Part shown: positions 58,356 to 64,000 of the stretch, one piece after another | Layout of the letters: every line of letters begins with the position of its first letter | Numbering within the stretch: the first letter of the stretch is position 1 | DNA from: Alopecurus myosuroides | Lineage: Eukaryota; Streptophyta; Magnoliopsida; Poales; Poaceae | Assembly (NCBI GenBank): GCA_028641055.1 | Contig: CM054062.1 | Span: 139,790,682 to 139,854,681, forward strand | Direction: 5' to 3' | Length of the DNA stretch: 64,000 nucleotides | Program-made: the position numbers and the translations under genes | Notes under the pieces: generated by a model | The model's database searches: none | What the model was told of the DNA's origin: nothing | Seen by the model: only the letters and a program-made list of their open reading frames with translations

Positions 58356-61300
58356 TGATGCTACGCCTCAATGATGCCTTGATAGCGTGTTGGGAACCCC
58401 AAGAGAAGGGTATGATGAGTGCAGCAGTAAGAATTTCCCTCATTTAAGAACCAAGGTTAACAATCCAGTAGGAGAAAGAGGATCTTCGGAAGGTTGATGC
58501 CAATGACGGTGGCGATGGCTCACCGGTGTCAGCAACAACGCGGAACCTGCACACAACACAACCAAAATACTTTGTCCCAACGGTACAGTGAGGTTGTAAA
58601 TCTCACCGGTCTTGCTGAAAACAAAGATTAGACGTATAGTGTGGAAAATAATGTATGATTGCAGTAAGTAAAGAAAGAAGGAAATTGTAGTGGTTTGTTT
58701 AACAGTGTAGTAAAATGGACCGGGGTTCATAGGTTCACTAGTGGTGTCTCTCCATAAAAGATAGCATGCTGGGTGAACAAATTATAGCTAGGAAATTTAC
58801 AAATAAAGGTTGCACCATAGTGCACATCCATGACATGATGACTACTATGATATTTAGTGCGGGCATTACAACAATATACATAGACCGTAATCCAACAACA
58901 TCTATGACTAATAATCCACCCTCAGGTTATCATCCGAACCCCCTTAGGTATTAAGTTGCAAGCAACATATAATTGCATTAAACAATGTGTGTAATGTAAG
59001 AAATGATTGTGCACGCGGGCACTCACACCGCTGTTTTCTCCCTAGTGGCAACAACACATCCTCCCCCGTCACATTTCTGTCACTCGATCACAAGCGGAAA
59101 GGAGGCATGAACCCAACTATCAAGCATAAATACTCCCTCTTGGAGTCACTAGCAACTACTTGGCTAGAGCAACCACTAGCAACGGAAAGCCTGCAAGATC
59201 ACAAATAACATATGCAATAAAGACTATAATCAACTTGGCATAAGTTCAATATTCATCGAATCCCAGCAAACACAGCACATAGAGTGTCGCACCCGGACTT
59301 CTAAAGGATACTCGCCGTTCTGTTGAACAGTAGTAGATTGGATTACGGGGCTTACCGGCACCCGCGTCCTCTTACGAGTAGGCCAACACACGTATGTGTG
59401 ACAACCAACCCCTATCTGTTCAGCGTCGACGTAAACTATCCCATAGAAATCAGGATACTTCCATTGACGTACTTCAAAACATACACACATGGTACGTCAA
59501 CGGCATTGGAACAAGTGATATCACAACAGATCTCTACGACACAAAAGATTGAAATAAGTTGCAAATAGCTCTCATTAGAGCAGAGATAGCAAATACAATC
59601 ATTCAGAGGACACATGTCCCAACATATCATCATTACATCACAGCGGAAGCATTCAAAAGGTCTGAGTACAGACAAGATCCAAATAGGCCTAAGAGGCCGG
59701 AAACGAACAGACGGAGCCCATCGACGAAGTCTCGGATCCTGCCCGGGTCCGCTATCTACTCGTCAGCAGTCTCGTCATACTCCACGTAGTAGCCACCATG
59801 TAGATTCCTCGGAAACGTCGTCTGCGGAAACCACAGCCCCAAAGGGGTCAGTACATAAACGTACTGGCAAGCAAGACTCACAGTTCACCAAAGTGTAACC
59901 CGTCAACAACCAAGCACAGATGCTTTGGGTCAACGGAAGAAAGGGGATATAACGGATGCTGCAACTGGCTGCTCTAAACAACTACAGAGTTTCTACCACT
60001 TCCGGCTACCAGAAAGGAGATAAGATCGTGTATCGTAACCAACTATAACTAACCACCAAACAAACACATCCTGGATCTCGCCCCTTATCCAAAGAAGCAA
60101 TCCAAGGATAACTCACACAGTTGGATTAATGATGGTTCAGATTATTGTGTCAATAAGCCTATTACTAGTCAAGTTGTTAATCATTGGGTGTAAGGTTGTT
60201 AATCATTAGGTTTAAGTTGTCCTGAGTACTTGTTAGCCAGTACTTTCACCAAGTAATCCATAACCGCGGAAAACACGGCTTCTCGAGAAGATTATCCCTG
60301 CAGGGTTGCACCAATTTGGCCGTACACGCAAGAATAACCCGCCAGATGGAAAGGCCCTTCCACCAAGCGGGGCACTCTACACAACTCAACTCTTCTTCGC
60401 ATCAAGCCCAAAGCACCTTGGGCGCACGACTAATCAAGCCCCGAAGAAAAGGGACCCTCATAGCACTCTAAGACCGTGTCCCCCTATATGCCGACTACGA
60501 AAGTTCCACCCTGCGCTGGGCTCGCAAAAACATGCATGCGGCAAATGGAAAACACGAACTAAATGAGATGATTTGGACGAGGTGCGAATCGAATCAAATT
60601 GAGGGGGGCGCCCATACTCGCTTCCCACATGCGGGTAGTGCACTCATCATGGATCAGTAGACAAGACCCTTTTCCTATTAGGGTCGACACTAGTAGGCCT
60701 CAAAACCACACAGGGCCTCCTGCCGGTGCCTTATCATCAAATTATTATTTTAACAATACCATTAGCATGATTGATTGATTAATTAAACATCGAGCCCCCA
60801 GAACATAATAAAGATGTAGTAACTGAAAGTAATGGGTAACAGACTCGTGCAAAACAACCTAAGCATGCTAGTAAGACACTGGCTAAAACAATAGGGCTGT
60901 AGGAGTGGAGGTGAGGCAATATCAGGGTTAAGGGATTCATGTGATAGGTTCGTAACAGAAACATCTACCACTAAGGCTAGCAGAAATAGACAACGGAAAG
61001 TATCGGTAACCAGGGTTGAAAGGAACACAATGGTTCATGTGAGTGATAACTTGCCTGCAAACCCAGTAGCCTGGTACTGAGCTAACTCCTTAGAAGGGGT
61101 GTCGTAAGTATCGCCGGTCTCAACGTCGTCGTGTATCCGAGAAGAAGCAAACAAACAAGACAGAAATATAAACAATCAATAACATGGAATAGTGCACAAA
61201 CATGGGATGATGCATGACCATTTAATTGATGCATAGAAATAAACTAGTTGACAAGATAGCAACATGATTAAATGGACCCATATGCAACTGGATTGCATAT

Positions 61301-64000
61301 GGAAAGCCCATGAATTATGGTTGAATTAATTGTTTTACAACTAATCATCATGTGGAAGTGAATTAGCATGATGCATGGATGAGGAAAACAGCAAAATAAC
61401 AACAATAGAAACAATTTGAAATAAGGTTTAACAAGTTTGGAAATTTGTTTATTAAGTTAAGAAATTTTGCTTACTTAAAGGTGTCACACAAGCATTTGTT
61501 GTTTTCATCAAGTTTAATTGTTCAAAATATATAACAAAGTTTATATTTGATAAGAACACACAATTTTAGGTGGATTGCATGTTTCACTTGTTGAAAAAGG
61601 ATTTCAAATAAATTATTTATGAATTAAACAAGTTTAAGCAAGAATTAAATGAATTTAATTCAAACATGACCTTATTTGAATTTTTATTTGTGCAAAACAT
61701 TGAGTGAAGTTCATATTTGAAAATGTTATGCTTTTATGGTTTGAAAACATATTTTATATGTCCCAAAAGAATTTGTTTTGAGCAAGTTATAAATTTAGCA
61801 ATATTAAATGAATTAAACAAGATTTAAATCATTTAACCAATTTTAATTATTCAAAACATGAAACAAATTTTATATTTGAAAAGGTGGTTTAATTTTGCAT
61901 GGAAAACATATTTCATTTGTTTAAATTGGATTTAAAATGAGCAAGTTATTATTTTGGCAATTTTAAATGCAATAAACAAGAAACAGTTGTTTTCAGCAAT
62001 TTAAATTATTCAAAACAGCAAACAAAATTTATATTTGGAAAGTACATGAAAAGTTGATTGGAAAACATATTTAGTTTGTGGAATTTGGAATTTTTATGCT
62101 CAAGTTATGAATTTTGCAAAATTAAGTGAATTTGACAAGTTTTCAAATATTGCACCAATTTGAAATATTCAAAACAGTAAACAAATTTTATATTTGGAAA
62201 GAACATTTAATTTGGGACAGAAAACATATTAAAAATGTTGGATTTGGAGTTGGGATGAATTTCTTATGCAATCTACAAGATCTAGTGTAATTCTGCCTTT
62301 TTTAATACATTAGGGACTAGAAAAATAATTTCACAGGGGTCTAGAATTTATTACCAGGGGCCTATCTGTGATTTGCAGAAGGTTCTGTGACCAAAACATG
62401 GAAAATAAAAAGTTTGTTTTAATTGGGTGGGAGGGGGATTCGATCCCCCCACCTCCTTCTGTGAGCAAAGGGGCAGAACCAGTGGGTTGCTGCTCGAGTT
62501 GTGACAGAAAAGGGGCTCGGGGGGGTATGTGCTGTTGGTGCGGCTGTAACTGAACTTATTCAGTTCGCTACCTGAACCCGAGCGGTTGGAGATCGATGGA
62601 TGGCGCTGGAGGCTCGCCGGAGGGGGCGCCGTCCGTGCGTGTGCTTGGCGGGTGCTGTGGGGGTGCGGCCCTAGAGGAGAGGAGGGAGGAGGGCGAGAGG
62701 GCAGGAGAGGAACCGAACCTCACCTTGGGCGACAGGGAGGCAGTCGGGGCAGGCAGGTCGGACAGGAAGGTCGCCGGCGACAGGGGCGGATGGCGGCGGC
62801 GGTGTGGTGCGTCCCCGCCCGCGCCGAGGTGATGGTGAGGGAGAGGGCGGCCGCGGGGTTCCATTCCCGCGGTCGCCCGGGCCGGAGGGAGCCCGGAGCT
62901 CCGGTGATCGCCGGAGGGAGAGGGACTTTTGGTTGGGTTTCAGAGAACAGGGAAGAACAGAGGGATTCAGAGAGAGAGGAGGAAGAGAGACAAAGGATGG
63001 AGGCGGTGGAGAGGGAGGAGAAGGAAGGGGTGCGGCTAGGGTTAGCAGTGGGGGAGAGGTGGAGGTGAGTTTTATGGGGGGAGAGAAGCTTGTACGGCAT
63101 GGCATCGGGTGGAGGAGGAGGGATCGGGTGGAGGAGATGCAGTCGTACAGAGATGACGACAGCGAGGTGGAAGAAAAGGGGTATGGGCCAGATAGAAAGA
63201 AAATGGGCTTGGGTGGTGGTGGGTAGAAAAGGAAAGGTTGTGGGCTGCTGGCTGCTGTGCTCTCTCTCTCCCTTTCTATTATTTGTTCCAATTTTTTTTT
63301 GTGGCAATTAGAAAATGGAAGCAAAAGATAGGTTTTTGATTTGATAAAAATTTGGAAAAAATCATGTGGGTTTGTTATTCCAACACCTACCACTTGGCCA
63401 CTTAAGTTTTTGAAATTCAAATTTATTTGTTGTTTTTGCACATTGGTTTGAATTGGAATAATTTGCAAGTTAATTGATGAATATTTGAAAACAACAAGTT
63501 TAATAGGGTGAACCCTATTATTTAATGTGATTAAATGATTATAATTGTTTGGTGATTTTTATTCATTCAGGTTGGGTGCTGATTTGGGAATTTGATTTGA
63601 ATTTGGAGGTGATTTGGAAACAAAAGATTGATTTAAAACCAACAATTTAATAAGTGAGCATTATGGAATAAAAGAAAACAATTTGGTTGTTTTTCATTTG
63701 AGATTTCTATTTTAAAGGTTGTAACAGAGCAAGTATGAAAACAAAGATTTGAAATTGTTTGAGTTTCATTGTGAAAACAATTAAGAAAAGATGCAAAACA
63801 AATAGTAAACAAGGCAAACAAGGAAATAAATATGATGCCATGATGCAACACTTGAATTAAACAAGAAACAAAACATTCTATGGGGTAGTTTTCATACTTG
63901 GGATGTTACATAGAGTTACATAAGAACAATCTCGATCATGTTAGGCAGCTCACGAGATCTAAATATTGAGGCATAGGAGGAGAAGACAACCATCTAGCTA
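58356..64000 (-). repeat. 5' LTR of element B, interrupted and cut by the window end
   Basis: Visible pieces are 58356-59284 and 63916-64000 (about 1 kb); comparison with the left LTR shows that some 500 bases more lie outside. The interruption is the solo LTR 59285-63910. Confidence 0.85.
59285..63910 (-). mobile_element. Solo LTR closely related to the G1 LTRs
   Basis: 4626 bp; on the minus strand it starts TGTAACATCCCAAGTATG and ends AGAAGTCCGGGTGCGACA, the same ends as G1. TAGAG flanks it at 59280-59284 and 63911-63915. Order of parts and much of the 3' half (59285-61150) agree with G1. The GC-rich leader (about 62430-63290) is very different. Its copies of the small exons are damaged: the first acceptor AG is changed to AC, and one extra base shifts the frame of the last exon. 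Confidence 0.93.

Larger units (their letters stand above)
41236..64000 (-). mobile_element. Athila-like non-autonomous element B, interrupted twice, truncated by the window
   Basis: Left (3') LTR 41236-42756, internal part 42757-58355 (holding the insertion 44729-56808) and right (5') LTR from 58356, itself interrupted at 59285-63910 and running past the window end. It starts TGATGCTACGCCTCAA and ends GAGACGTATCA. The minus-strand primer-binding site at 58326-58345 fixes its orientation. B shares LTR layout and non-coding internal sequence with A but carries a different ORF. It interrupts T1 at the start of integrase; the base run before it is CTTGT. Confidence 0.85.

Noticed and set aside
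62586..63468. Frames up to 265 codons on both strands
   Set aside because: Same leader position in the solo LTR 59285-63910; composition-driven openness.
1..64000. CRISPR arrays, operons, bacterial genes, rRNA
   Set aside because: Nothing of these types is seen; all regular repeats are LTRs, tandem duplications or Helitron parts of a plant genome.

Overview
This window is from a large grass genome, most likely a Triticeae species (wheat, barley or a relative). It is almost entirely nested transposable elements. The grounds are the Triticeae-style LTR ends, Helitrons with TCTATAC/CTAG-type ends, a BARE/Angela-like Copia LTR, and almost no host genes. All calls are from reading the sequence; family names are from memory and were not searched.

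Layout. 1-2911 is the only part outside the nest: a small unknown gene on the minus strand with a good TATA promoter (244-592), a 392-bp tandem repeat, and a short minus-strand Helitron whose two ends lie in tandem duplications. From 2912 to 64000 everything lies inside one old chromovirus-like element X. Its ~4.5-kb 5' LTR (2912-33442) is cut into pieces by three or more insertions, and its primer-binding site is cut after six bases by the next insertion. Inside the X LTR sit: Athila-like element A (minus strand, 4255-26348, target duplication GTCTC), which itself holds a complete Tekay-type chromovirus G1 (5090-20347, target duplication CAAGA); a Helitron (27136-29457); and a Copia solo LTR (30927-32569). 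At 33452 a decayed Tat-lineage element T1 begins in the X primer-binding site. T1 contains an Athila-like solo LTR (37162-38577, AGCCC) and then Athila-like element B (41236 to beyond the window). B contains two long solo LTRs related to G1: 44729-56808 (GGAAT) and 59285-63910 (TAGAG). The first holds a young Tat-type element T2 (45850-53134, AGATG) whose two 455-bp LTRs look identical. The chain X > T1 > B > solo LTR > T2 is five levels deep.

How the parts work. G1 has an uninterrupted 1463-codon gag-pol (Gag, protease, RT, RNase H, integrase, chromodomain) and an extra 271-codon ORF before gag whose residue pattern resembles a double-stranded-RNA-binding domain. Both ORFs start directly after splice-acceptor-like sequence, and the LTR itself carries in-frame small exons, so G1 expression is probably splicing-controlled. 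Its two LTRs are nearly alike except for one strongly divergent ~450-bp block.

The most striking object is T2. It lacks RT, RNase H and integrase and keeps only a deleted Gag/protease frame on the minus strand. On the opposite strand it carries a complete-looking gene: TATA box, non-coding first exon, eight GT-AG introns with consistent phases, and 846 codons without an internal stop. The predicted protein has the plant 'putative gypsy type transposon' domain (PF04195 type), acidic linkers, a coiled coil and a conserved-looking C-terminal part. Its intactness together with identical LTRs suggests recent mobility with this antisense gene as cargo or accessory function.
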